Shown piece by piece: positions 6,555-13,987 of a DNA stretch of 14,061 nucleotides; positions within the stretch are counted from its first letter, which is position 1; each line of letters opens with the position of its first letter. The position numbers and the translations under genes are program-made. Source of the DNA: Deltaproteobacteria bacterium (GTDB lineage: Bacteria > Desulfobacterota > Desulfobaccia > Desulfobaccales > 0-14-0-80-60-11); contig VGSO01000034.1 in the NCBI GenBank assembly GCA_016874945.1, forward strand, positions 1 through 14,061, written 5' to 3'. Below the pieces are notes generated by a model, which saw only the letters and a list, made by a program, of their open reading frames with translations, ran no database searches and was not told where the DNA came from.

Positions 6555-7784
6555 TCAAACAATCTTGGGCACTTCTGCCGGCTCAACGCGGCCCTCATGG
6601 GTCACCGTCAGCAGGAATACCGGGATGGACGCCAGCAGGAGAACCCCCATGATCCAGAAAGTCTGGAGGTAATCCATTCGCGCCAGGAGCAGCCCGGCCA
6701 TGATGGGCCCCGCGGCGTGGCCCACGTCAAAGATGGTGCCGAAGGTGCCCATGGCGGTGCCGAAGTGCCGCTCCTGGCAGATATCCGCCACCAGCGCCGC
6801 GGACGACGAGGTCACCAGGGCTTCACCCAGGCCGAAGAAGGTGGCGGTGATAAGCAGTAGGTAGAAGTTCTTGAGAAAAGGGATGGCCCCGAAGGATACG
6901 GCGCACAGCACCATGCCCCCAACGATCAGGGGCCGGCGCCCATAGCGGTCGGAAGACCGGCCCATGAAGGGCTTGGCCAGGATGGTCACCAGGACCTGGA
7001 TACCCCAGAGGAGACCCGCCTGAAATTCGTTCAACCCTGCCACCTTCACGGCATAGATGGGTAGAAAGGCCTCCAGGGCCCCCACCGCCAGGTTCTGGAG
7101 GCCCTCCATGGAGGAGGTGGCCACCACCCGCCGGTCGCTGAGCACTTCTTTAATGCCCGAGGCGAAACGACCCAGGGACTCTTTCAAACCCTTGCTCCGT
7201 TCCACGGTCTCTTTACCCCGCAAGACCACCAGGGCCAGGGCCAGGGAGAGAAAACCGGCCACCCCGCTGACCAGGTAAACCACCTGGAAATCCCAGAGCG
7301 CCGGGCTACTGGTGGCCAGACGGTAGAGAATGAAGCCGCCCACCGGAGCCCCAGCTAAATTGCCGATGATGGTGACCGAGGAAAACCAGGAGAGCATCTC
7401 CCCTTTTCGTACACCCGCGGCGTCCATCACCACCGCCATGGCCACCGGCCCATAGATGGCGGTGGCGAAGCCGTGCAGGAACCGGATCAGGATGAGAAGC
7501 TGATAGCTGCTCACCAGAAGGTAGGTGAAGGGCATGACCGCGAAGACCACCAGGCCCGCCAGCAGAGTCTTTTTGCGCCCGACGAGGTCGGACAGCGCCC
7601 CCGAGGGTAACTTGAAGAAGATGCCGGTGACGGTGGAGATGCCCACGACCAAGCCGATGGCCTCGGGTCCGGCTCCCAGGTAAAGGGCGAAGAGGGGCAA
7701 AACCGGGGTCCGGGCCAGGGCATAGGAAAACCGGGCCAGAAAGCCCACCCCGCACAGCGACGTATATTGATTCAGCAGGGCCAT
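6555..7784 (-). CDS. MFS efflux transporter (12-TM)
   Basis: This 409-residue inner-membrane protein has about twelve hydrophobic segments in two halves around a charged loop (about 190-220). The MFS motif A appears after TM2 as GALSDLVGRKK (62-72) and is repeated in the second half as GRSSDRYGRR (275-284), the hallmark of drug/proton-antiporter-like members. It should use the proton gradient to export or import a small molecule; the substrate cannot be told from sequence. It is the last gene of a minus-strand operon, 17 bp after the DUF2148 gene, with AGGAGAG upstream of the ATG. In chr operons the partner of chrB is usually the ChrA transporter, a different family, so this MFS protein may take the exporter's place here (inference). 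Its TGA stop lies against a MITE-like insertion, which may have replaced the original 3' flank. Confidence 0.9.
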   Translation of the reverse strand: MALLNQYTSLCGVGFLARFSYALARTPVLPLFALYLGAGPEAIGLVVGISTVTGIFFKLPSGALSDLVGRKKTLLAGLVVFAVMPFTYLLVSSYQLLILIRFLHGFATAIYGPVAMAVVMDAAGVRKGEMLSWFSSVTIIGNLAGAPVGGFILYRLATSSPALWDFQVVYLVSGVAGFLSLALALVVLRGKETVERSKGLKESLGRFASGIKEVLSDRRVVATSSMEGLQNLAVGALEAFLPIYAVKVAGLNEFQAGLLWGIQVLVTILAKPFMGRSSDRYGRRPLIVGGMVLCAVSFGAIPFLKNFYLLLITATFFGLGEALVTSSSAALVADICQERHFGTAMGTFGTIFDVGHAAGPIMAGLLLARMDYLQTFWIMGVLLLASIPVFLLTVTHEGRVEPAEVPKIV

Positions 7785-7801
7785 GGTCGCTACAAACTCT
7801 C

Positions 7802-8356
7802 CTAATGTTTGGCCGCCGTGGGCCGGTCAAAATAGATGCTTTTACCGCTGATGTTCACTGGGATGCCCATGGCTACTTCCGCCTGGATGTGGCCCAAGGC
7901 CCGGGCCGCGGCCCCCACCCGCTGCTGCACCCGGTTGTCCACGTTGTGCAGAGACGCGGTCTTGGCCGCCGAGGACAGGGCCACCCCGATGTCCATCATG
8001 CGCATGATGCAGTGGGGGCCGGTATAGCCCATCTCCTTTTCCTGCTCTTCCCGGTTTTTGGCAAAATCCTGGCAGGTGGGGTAACCGCAGCCGCCGCAGT
8101 CATAGCCCGCCGGAGCCGATTTGGCCAAGCCGATGAGGATCAGGGCCTGGGAGTTTTCGATGTTGGCCGCGTCCCGCAGCCAGTACGCTTCGTTGGTGCT
8201 CCGGGGAGCATAGTCTTTCATGGCCGCGGCGATCTTCTTGAGGTCTTCGACGGCCTCGATCACCACGATCTCCAGGAAATCCTTACCACCCGCCTTGGGG
8301 GCCGTGCGAGCGGAAGCGGCCATGAGCTGCGCCACCATGATAGAGACTTCTTTCAT
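7802..8356 (-). CDS. DUF2148 ferredoxin-like iron-sulfur protein
   Basis: A 184-residue cytoplasmic protein without a signal peptide. Its central cysteine pattern is Cys87-x2-Cys90-x4-Cys95 (YDCGGCGYPTCQDF) with a fourth Cys116 in GPHCIMR. This resembles the four-cysteine 4Fe-4S motif of DUF2148 'ferredoxin domain' proteins found mainly in anaerobes. The N-terminal part (about 25-80) is an alpha/beta region and the C-terminus (120-180) resembles other DUF2148 proteins. Function is not established; an electron-transfer or redox-sensing role is likely from the cluster. The start is supported by GGAGG about 9 bases before the ATG. It sits 25 bp after chrB and 17 bp before the MFS gene, so the three are almost certainly co-transcribed. 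An iron-sulfur partner could link ChrB sensing or metal reduction to cellular redox state (inference). Confidence 0.85.
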   Translation of the reverse strand: MKEVSIMVAQLMAASARTAPKAGGKDFLEIVVIEAVEDLKKIAAAMKDYAPRSTNEAYWLRDAANIENSQALILIGLAKSAPAGYDCGGCGYPTCQDFAKNREEQEKEMGYTGPHCIMRMMDIGVALSSAAKTASLHNVDNRVQQRVGAAARALGHIQAEVAMGIPVNISGKSIYFDRPTAAKH

Positions 8357-8381
8357 CGGTTGTTTCCTCCGGACAAATCAA

Positions 8382-9365
8382 TCATCTCGATAATGCGGCG
8401 TAGAGCCGTTCAAACACCTTGATACCTTCCTCCAACGCTTCCCGGTCATCTGCGGCTGTCTTGCGGATGCCCAGCAAGATGCTCTCCACGCCGCTGGCCT
8501 GGGGATGGGGGAATTTTCCGTCCTTGAGGTCCAGTTCATGGACCACTTCGCCAATTTTCCGGATGGCTTTGCCCCTCAGGGCAAAAGCTTCCAGCAGCAT
8601 CTCGAAGGTGCAGCGATCCTGTTCATGGGAAAAATCACCCCCCGAGACATCAAAGGAAACCGCGTTTGGCGCCGCTCCCGCGGCCTGTTCTTCCTCCAGG
8701 AACTCAAACCGGGCCTGGGGGTCGATGAACCGGCGGATGAGCCAGGCCGAGGCCATGCGGTCCACAAAGGGGTTCCGGCGGGTTACCCAGACCTTGCCCT
8801 GGTAGTCTTCCTTGTTCCGGGGACCTGCCAGTTTCGGCCTTTCAGCTTGGGGGTGCGCGGTGAGCTTCGTGAACCTCTCTTCAAAGTGTTCCAGCCGCTC
8901 CTGAAGGTCAGACCCCTTGGGAGAATGGAAGAAGTCAATGGCCTGAATAGCCCGGTGGTCTTTGAGCAGCTTCTGGAGAATTCCCTTGACCCGTTCCAGT
9001 CCCTTGGGGTCTTGCTGTTGCTCCAGGGAGATCAGCTGGACCTCCAGAGCTTCCAGGGCTGTGGCGACGGGGACGTAGTCATTCTCCCGCTGAGCCTGGA
9101 ACAGAGCCACGATCTCCTCATTGCCCATGGTCTCAATGCGTTCCACCTTGGTGAAGGCGGCTTCGCCCTTGAGACTTGCCACCTCTCCCGTGAGCCAGTG
9201 CAGGGCTTCCAGGTGATCTTCGGAGAAGGGCAAGATGTAAACCGAACCCTTGAGTGAGACCGCCCCCATTTTGAGGAGCCGTCTCCACACCTTCATCCGC
9301 AGGTTTCCCGGCTGGGCGGGAACCGTGTAGAAGAACAGGAGCCATTTGAAGGTATAATGTAACAT
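8382..9365 (-). CDS. chrB: ChrB-family chromate resistance protein
   Basis: The product is 327 residues. The N-terminal ChrB domain (about 7-100) has the typical opening WLLFFYTVPAQPGNLRMKVW, then VSLKGSVYILP. A helical linker (about 100-180) precedes the C-terminal ChrB domain (about 193-325) with RRNPFVDRMASAWLIRRFID, FDVSGGDFSHEQDRCTFE and GKAIRKIGEVVHELDLKDGKF. ChrB proteins accompany the chromate exporter ChrA and in studied bacteria act as a chromate-responsive regulator. Here no ChrA is present; the operon continues with a DUF2148 protein and an MFS transporter. No ribosome site precedes the ATG at 9365. A strong promoter would start transcription almost at that codon, so the mRNA may be leaderless. 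A later start such as Met24 would delete the conserved N-terminus and is less likely. Confidence 0.88.
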   Translation of the reverse strand: MLHYTFKWLLFFYTVPAQPGNLRMKVWRRLLKMGAVSLKGSVYILPFSEDHLEALHWLTGEVASLKGEAAFTKVERIETMGNEEIVALFQAQRENDYVPVATALEALEVQLISLEQQQDPKGLERVKGILQKLLKDHRAIQAIDFFHSPKGSDLQERLEHFEERFTKLTAHPQAERPKLAGPRNKEDYQGKVWVTRRNPFVDRMASAWLIRRFIDPQARFEFLEEEQAAGAAPNAVSFDVSGGDFSHEQDRCTFEMLLEAFALRGKAIRKIGEVVHELDLKDGKFPHPQASGVESILLGIRKTAADDREALEEGIKVFERLYAALSR

Positions 9366-9381
9366 ATGTTTATTATGTTAC
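9359..9381. promoter_or_regulatory. Palindromic operator candidate overlapping the chrB -10 and start codon
   Basis: GTAACATA (9359-9366) and TATGTTAC (9374-9381) form perfect 8-bp arms around a 7-base spacer. The dyad covers the -10 box and the start codon, where a bound dimer would block transcription. A further GTTAC lies at 9386-9390. The binding protein may be ChrB itself or an unlinked repressor (inference). Confidence 0.6.
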
Positions 9382-9400
9382 AGCCGTTACTAATTGTCAA
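9372..9400 (-). promoter_or_regulatory. Sigma-70 promoter of the chrB operon
   Basis: On the minus strand TTGACA (9400-9395) and CATAAT (9377-9372) are separated by exactly 17 bases. This is a perfect -35 and a one-mismatch -10. The expected transcription start is about 9365, at the chrB ATG. Confidence 0.75.
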
Positions 9401-9427
9401 GAGAGGGTCTAAAAAAATTGTCTTATG

Positions 9428-9523
9428 AGCCTCTTGCAAAATGCTTTTTGGGGGAAGGGGCAGGGGGACCTTTTACAAAAAATTCCCCCGGCCCCCCTCT
9501 CAAAAACACTTTTGCAAGAGGCT
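9428..9523. repeat. 96-bp inverted-repeat (MITE-like) element
   Basis: The ends are a perfect 14-bp inverted repeat: AGCCTCTTGCAAAA at 9428-9441 and TTTTGCAAGAGGCT at 9510-9523. Between them G-rich (GGGGGAAGGGGCAGGGGG) and C-rich (TTCCCCCGGCCCCCC) stretches face each other, so the whole unit can fold as a long imperfect hairpin. It contains no gene and sits between the divergent chrB and cyclase genes. It is probably a dispersed non-autonomous element or a bidirectional structured insulator. Confidence 0.55.
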
Positions 9524-9679
9524 AAGTGTAACAATAACATTAAAAATAACCCGCTCCGAGGCGGAAAGTTTTTAAAATTAGGTGTGGAAAAGTGATTTTG
9601 TGAATGTCATAATTGAGCCTGCAAGACGCGCCGTCTTTGTAGATTGAGCTAGCTGGCCCGGGAATCAGGAACCCTTGCC
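9524..9679 (+). promoter_or_regulatory. Leader and presumed promoter region of the cyclase gene
   Basis: The rest of the 314-bp spacer holds a CATAAT -10-like box at 9608-9613 with only a poor -35. A small stem AAGACG-CGC-CGTCTT lies at 9623-9637. An AGGA ribosome site (9667-9670) with good spacing supports the ATG at 9680. The promoter call is weak. Confidence 0.3.
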
Positions 9680-11926
9680 ATGATTGGTATGCTGAAATTC
9701 TTCTTCCATTCCACCATCGTCCGCTGGGTGGTCAGCATTACTCTGCTCATGATGATTCTCATGGTCTGGCGGCCAACCTTTACCGAGTTTTTCGAATTAA
9801 AGCTTTACGACCTGAAATTCCGCTTCCGGGGACCTCAGCCGCCGGGTCCGGAAGTGGTCATCGTCGGCATCGATGACGACAGCCTCAAGGCTACGGGCCG
9901 CTGGCCCTGGTCCCGGGAGGATTTTGCCCGGTTCCTGGCCCGAATCAAGGAAGCCGGCCCCCGGGTCGTCGCCCTGGACATCATTTTTGCAGAGAAGCAG
10001 GAAACCGCGGCCCTGCGCACCCTCACCCACCTGGGACAGGTTCTGACCCGCCGCAGCATGGCTTCACCGGAAATTCTGGCCCTGTTGGAACAAGAAAAGC
10101 AACGGGCGGACGTGGACCGGCAATTGGCCCGCGTTCTGGCCCAAGAGCCGCCCACCGTTCTGGGATTTTATTTTCGGGGGGTAGGCGGTGTCAAAGGCGG
10201 CATGGATTCAAGCCGATTACAGGGGGAATCGTTTGTAAGCGCCTCCACTTACAACCTGGTGCGATATGTGGACACCGAACCCTCCCGCCTGCCCCTTCTG
10301 GGGGCCGCGGAGGTGGAGCGCAACCTGCCGGAAATCAGCGAGGCCGCGGCCGCGGACGGCTACTTCAACATGATTCCTGACCGGGATGGCACCATCCGCT
10401 GGCTGCCCCTGGCGATTTTATATGGCCCCGACCTTTTTGCGCCCATGTCCCTGGTGACGGCTTCACAATTCCTGGGACGCCCGCCTTTGGCCATCACCTT
10501 GTCCCGGCTGGGAGTGGAAGAAATTCGCCTGGGCAAGCAGGTCATCCCCGCCGACCACTATGGGCGCCTGCTCGTCAATTACCTGGGGCCTACGGGAGTG
10601 TTCCCCACCTTCTCTGCCGCGGCGGTCATGGATGGCCGCCTACCGGCCCACGTGCTCAAGGATAAGATTGTTCTGGTGGGGGCCACCGCGGTGGGAATTT
10701 ATGACCTCCGGGTCACCCCTTTCTCCAGTGTCTGCCCGGGGGTGGAAATCCACGCCACGGTGATGGACAACCTGCTCCGGGGCAAGTTCCTGCGTCCTCT
10801 TCCCTTTGCCCTGCCCTTGGGCCTGGTCATCATCTTGGTCCTGGGCGTCTTTATGAGCCTGATTCTGCCCCGGTTGTCGGCCGCCTGGGGGTTCCTGTTC
10901 ACCCTGTTTCTGCTGGAGGGTTACATCGCGTCCAACTACCTGCTATTCCGCTCCGGCTGGCAAACGGAGCTATTTTATCCCATGGCGGAAGTGGTCCTGG
11001 TTTATCTGGGCATCACCGTGCACCGCTTCCTGTCGGAAGAAAAAGAACGGGCGCGAATCCGCCGGGCCTTCGAGTCCTACGTGGCCCCGGCAGTGGTGCA
11101 CGACATCCTGAAACACCCGGATCGCCTGCGCCTGGGGGGTGAACGCCGGGAGATCACCATCCTGTTCAGCGACATCCGGGGCTTTACCACCATGTCCGAA
11201 GAACTGGCCCCGGAAGCTCTGGTAAGACTGCTTCACGACTTCCTGAATCCCATGAGCAACATTATCATCAACCAGGGGGGGACCATCGACAAGTACATGG
11301 GGGATGCCATCATGGCCCTGTTCGGCGCGCCCCTGGAGCAGCCGGGCCACGCTCTCCACGCCTGCCGGGCGGCCCTGGAGATGGTGTCTACCCTGGAGCG
11401 CCTTAATCAGGCATGGGAAGCCCTGGGCCGGCCGCCCCTGGCCGTGGGGGTGGGCGTCAACACCGGGGTGGCGGCCGTGGGCAACATGGGCTCGGACCGG
11501 CTCTTCGACTACACTGCGGTGGGAGATAACGTCAATCTGGCCTCCCGCCTGGAGGGCCTGAACAAATATTACAAGACCAGTGTTCTGATCAGCCAATCCA
11601 CCGCGGAGGCCCTGGACGGCGGCCTGATCGTCCGGGATGTGGACCGGGTTAAGGTTAAGGGCAAGGCTCAGGCTTCGGGGATCTTTGAGATAATGGGAGA
11701 GGGGGAGCCGTCCCCGGAATTAGCCCGCTTCCTGGAACTCTATCACCAGGGGCTGGCTCAGTACCGGCAACGGGACTGGAGCGAGGCCGCCGGGGTCTTC
11801 CAGTCGGCCCTGGCTGTCCGGCCCCAGGACGGCCCCACCAGCCTTTACCTGAAACTGGCCCGGCAATACTTGGAAACCCCCCCCGGCCCCGAATGGGAAG
11901 CGGTGACCAAGATGGATGAGAAGTAA
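9680..11926 (+). CDS. CHASE2-domain class III adenylate cyclase
   Basis: A 748-residue membrane receptor that makes cyclic nucleotide in response to an extracytoplasmic signal. The order is TM1 (about 13-30), CHASE2 sensor outside the membrane (about 35-365; includes PEVVIVGIDDDSL, RVVALDIIFAE, DKIVLVGATAVGIYDLRVTP and PGVEIHATVMDNLL), then three membrane helices (about 374-396, 401-422, 430-447). The catalytic domain (about 490-665) is cytoplasmic. Metal ligands are Asp498 (FSDIRGF) and Asp542 (YMGDAIMALFGAP). Lys538 is the adenine-selecting position, and Asp610/Thr612 (FDYTAVGD), Asn619 and Arg623 complete the site, so ATP rather than GTP is the likely substrate. The C-terminus (about 678-732) is TPR-like. 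All catalytic residues are present and the length is usual for the family. It stands alone, with no neighbouring cAMP effector in the window. Confidence 0.93.
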   Translation: MIGMLKFFFHSTIVRWVVSITLLMMILMVWRPTFTEFFELKLYDLKFRFRGPQPPGPEVVIVGIDDDSLKATGRWPWSREDFARFLARIKEAGPRVVALDIIFAEKQETAALRTLTHLGQVLTRRSMASPEILALLEQEKQRADVDRQLARVLAQEPPTVLGFYFRGVGGVKGGMDSSRLQGESFVSASTYNLVRYVDTEPSRLPLLGAAEVERNLPEISEAAAADGYFNMIPDRDGTIRWLPLAILYGPDLFAPMSLVTASQFLGRPPLAITLSRLGVEEIRLGKQVIPADHYGRLLVNYLGPTGVFPTFSAAAVMDGRLPAHVLKDKIVLVGATAVGIYDLRVTPFSSVCPGVEIHATVMDNLLRGKFLRPLPFALPLGLVIILVLGVFMSLILPRLSAAWGFLFTLFLLEGYIASNYLLFRSGWQTELFYPMAEVVLVYLGITVHRFLSEEKERARIRRAFESYVAPAVVHDILKHPDRLRLGGERREITILFSDIRGFTTMSEELAPEALVRLLHDFLNPMSNIIINQGGTIDKYMGDAIMALFGAPLEQPGHALHACRAALEMVSTLERLNQAWEALGRPPLAVGVGVNTGVAAVGNMGSDRLFDYTAVGDNVNLASRLEGLNKYYKTSVLISQSTAEALDGGLIVRDVDRVKVKGKAQASGIFEIMGEGEPSPELARFLELYHQGLAQYRQRDWSEAAGVFQSALAVRPQDGPTSLYLKLARQYLETPPGPEWEAVTKMDEK

Positions 11927-12127
11927 ATGGGACCAGCCTGCCGCATAATTAGAATTATTTAAGTTGCCTGAATTTAACAATATTGGATTATGCCCTTGCT
12001 GGGGTTTCCCTGGAATAAACCAGGCTTGCGCCTCTTGAGTTTGGGCATCGATTTGAACATCTAGGAAGCGCTTTTCCCATCTCTCCCCAGCCGTTGCCTC
12101 TTCCCTGGCAAAATGGCGATTATCCCC
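11927..12127. other. Intergenic spacer, no gene seen
   Basis: The stretch is more AT-rich than the cyclase gene. It holds TGCCGCATAAT at 11939-11949, which recurs inverted at 13959-13969, and a small hairpin CCTGG-AATAAA-CCAGG (12009-12024) without a T run. The left end of the IS1595-type element should lie here but cannot be fixed. Confidence 0.4.
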
Positions 12128-12156
12128 TTGACAAAGTATTGCTGATGTGTTATAGT
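12128..12156 (+). promoter_or_regulatory. Sigma-70 promoter of the IS1595 transposase
   Basis: TTGACA (12128-12133) and TATAGT (12151-12156) are separated by 17 bases. AGGAG at about 12176-12180 then precedes the GTG start at 12188. This is a strong promoter for a transposase, suggesting the element is or recently was expressible. Confidence 0.7.
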
Positions 12157-12187
12157 ATATTCAAACATCGGGAAAAGGAGTCAGGCC

Positions 12188-13069
12188 GTGGATAAGCACC
12201 CTTCTATCTTTGAAATTCTCAAGCGCTTCGACACCGAAGAAAAGTGTGTCCAGCACTTTGAGCGCATTCGCTGGCCCCATGGCCCCACCTGTATCAAGTG
12301 CGGGAGTACCCGGATAATGAAGTTCAAGACTCTGGGGAAAACCAAAAAGATTCGTTATCTTTATGAATGCGTGGATTGCCGGTATCAATTCTCTGTCACC
12401 GTGGGAACCGTTTTTCACGATTCTCATTTGCCCTTGACAAAGTGGTTCCTGGGGATATACCTGATCTGCTCCGCCAAAAAGGGGGTGTCGGCCAAACAGC
12501 TTCAACGCCAGCTTTCCGTTTCCTATAAGACTGCCTGGTATATGGCCCATCGCATCCGCCTTGCTATGCAGGATGATGATGATTTTTGTCAGAAGTTTGC
12601 TGGTGTCTGCGAAGTTGACGAGACTTATATTGGTGGCAAAGGTAAAGGTCCACGCGGGCGCGGAGCCGCCAATAAAATTCCCGTAGTCGCCATAAAAGAG
12701 CGGACATCAGGCAAAATCCGTATGAAGGCTTTGAACAATGTCAAAAAAAGCACTCTGGCGAGCTTCATCCGCACCCACGCCGAACCTGGGGCCGAAATCC
12801 ATACCGATGAATTTACCTCCTATAAGTGGCTTGATAGCTCTGAGTTCGTCCATAATACCGTCAACCATAAGGAAACCTATGTGAAGGCCGGGAAAATCCA
12901 TACTAACGGGATTGAAAACGTTTGGTCTTTGTTTAAGCGGGCTATTACCGGCGTTTTCCACAAGGTTTCCGATAAATATTTGCCTTTGTACCTTAATGAG
13001 TTTTCTTATCGGTTCAACCATCGTGAACAAGTCTGCCTCCTATACAGGGTTTTAGAAACGAGTTGCTAA
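12188..13069 (+). CDS. IS1595-family transposase
   Basis: A complete 293-residue protein starting at GTG, supported by AGGAG upstream. An N-terminal zinc ribbon has Cys35-x2-Cys38 and Cys61-x2-Cys64 (CIKC ... CVDC). A helix-turn-helix region follows (about 98-125, KKGVSAKQLQRQLSVSYKTAWYMAHR). The ISXO2-like catalytic domain has Asp144 (EVDETYIGG), Asp207 (EIHTDEFTSY) and the HTNGIENVWS block (His238, Asn240, Glu243), the conserved positions of this family. It should cut and join the element's DNA at its inverted ends. No stop or frameshift is seen, so it may be functional. Its stop lies 5 bp from the stop of a convergent DUF3800 gene, which may be a passenger of the same element: IS1595 members with passenger genes are known. 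Confidence 0.92.
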   Translation: MDKHPSIFEILKRFDTEEKCVQHFERIRWPHGPTCIKCGSTRIMKFKTLGKTKKIRYLYECVDCRYQFSVTVGTVFHDSHLPLTKWFLGIYLICSAKKGVSAKQLQRQLSVSYKTAWYMAHRIRLAMQDDDDFCQKFAGVCEVDETYIGGKGKGPRGRGAANKIPVVAIKERTSGKIRMKALNNVKKSTLASFIRTHAEPGAEIHTDEFTSYKWLDSSEFVHNTVNHKETYVKAGKIHTNGIENVWSLFKRAITGVFHKVSDKYLPLYLNEFSYRFNHREQVCLLYRVLETSC

Positions 13070-13074
13070 AATTA

Positions 13075-13899
13075 CTAGGGCCAAATATGCTTTCTTGCAA
13101 CATCAATCCAATGTAAATCACGATAATCAATGATATTTGCATTGGTTGGAATTGTTCTAAGTAGGTCAATCAAAGACATTCTTGAATATGGCAATTTACC
13201 ATCTTTTTTCTCGTATATCCTATGATAACGAAAACGAATTAAATCGTCATCTGTTAAGGTTTTTTCTTCAATCCAATTATGCTTCATGGTAGCATCTTTT
13301 CTACATTCCCACGCCAATAAATCGGCGGCTTGCATTGGAAGTATTTCTCTGAATGTAAAACCTTCATCGTTGAGTGGCAAAATAATTAAACGTTTATGAC
13401 AGTTAGGATAATACAAATCTGTTTTAGCATAGCTTTTTCCCTTTGAAATCTTATATTCAACATTATTAGATTTATCAACAGTCAGTTGAATTGGTGTCTT
13501 GTTCCATTTATGGGAAATTTGCATCATATTCCAGTATAAATTGAAAGGATATGCCTCTATGAAAACATTTCTTTCATTATTAAACTTATGCAATCCTTTA
13601 AGACGTATTGATGAAGATATACCAAATAAGTTTGATTCCCTTATAACCGATATTAATGATATGAGCAATTCTTTCCTTTCTGTTTCCTTCCCTTTATATT
13701 TCTCAAATGGTCCCCGAAAATGGGCAAATTCTTTCATGTGAAGATAGGGAATGTTATTCTCATCAAGAACCTTTATCCAACCATTCTCAAACTTGTCCCA
13801 ATCATCAAAGGTTCCAATATATCCAGATAACGAACATGCCTTATGTTGACGATCTTCTTCATCTCCGCTATCATCAAAATACCCCTTCAAGGCAACCAT
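13075..13899 (-). CDS. DUF3800 domain protein
   Basis: A 274-residue soluble protein with the signatures of DUF3800, a group predicted to have an RNase H-like fold. The opening YFDDSGD carries Asp9, Asp10 and Asp13, followed by YLHMKEF (His54, Glu57), QLTVDKS (Asp142) and a C-terminal MQAADLLAW block (Gln190, Asp193). The acidic residues could form a metal site, so nuclease activity is plausible but unproven for the group. Members are often found in mobile DNA and defence-type neighbourhoods. The gene is visibly AT-rich with Asn/Lys/Ile-rich codons, in contrast to the GC-rich genes before 12 kb, which indicates recent transfer. It has its own promoter, and the ATG at 13899 is preceded by AGGGA with suitable spacing. 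It converges with the IS1595 transposase. Confidence 0.85.
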   Translation of the reverse strand: MVALKGYFDDSGDEEDRQHKACSLSGYIGTFDDWDKFENGWIKVLDENNIPYLHMKEFAHFRGPFEKYKGKETERKELLISLISVIRESNLFGISSSIRLKGLHKFNNERNVFIEAYPFNLYWNMMQISHKWNKTPIQLTVDKSNNVEYKISKGKSYAKTDLYYPNCHKRLIILPLNDEGFTFREILPMQAADLLAWECRKDATMKHNWIEEKTLTDDDLIRFRYHRIYEKKDGKLPYSRMSLIDLLRTIPTNANIIDYRDLHWIDVARKHIWP

Positions 13900-13958
13900 A
13901 ATGTAATTCCCTGGAGGTGGATTTAGGGGAGATAACCGAAATATTGGTATATACCTGG

Positions 13959-13987
13959 ATTATGCGGCAAGAATTGGTGTAAATCAA
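13959..13987 (-). promoter_or_regulatory. Sigma-70 promoter of the DUF3800 gene
   Basis: On the minus strand TTGATT (13987-13982) and CATAAT (13964-13959) are 17 bases apart, giving a leader of roughly 50 bases before the ATG at 13899. The -10 lies within TGCCGCATAAT, the same 11-mer found inverted at 11939-11949. Confidence 0.6.

Noticed and set aside
6374..6860. Plus-strand open frames across the MITE half copy and MFS 3' end
   Set aside because: They encode repeat-derived peptides (GRDKSRLYN) and the antisense of the transporter.
9551..9577. CCGC-TCCGAG-GCGG followed by a T run as a terminator
   Set aside because: The stem is 4 bp and no plus-strand gene ends upstream of it.
12009..12024. 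Hairpin CCTGG-AATAAA-CCAGG as terminator of the cyclase gene
   Set aside because: The stem is only 5 bp and no T run follows; it may have no function.
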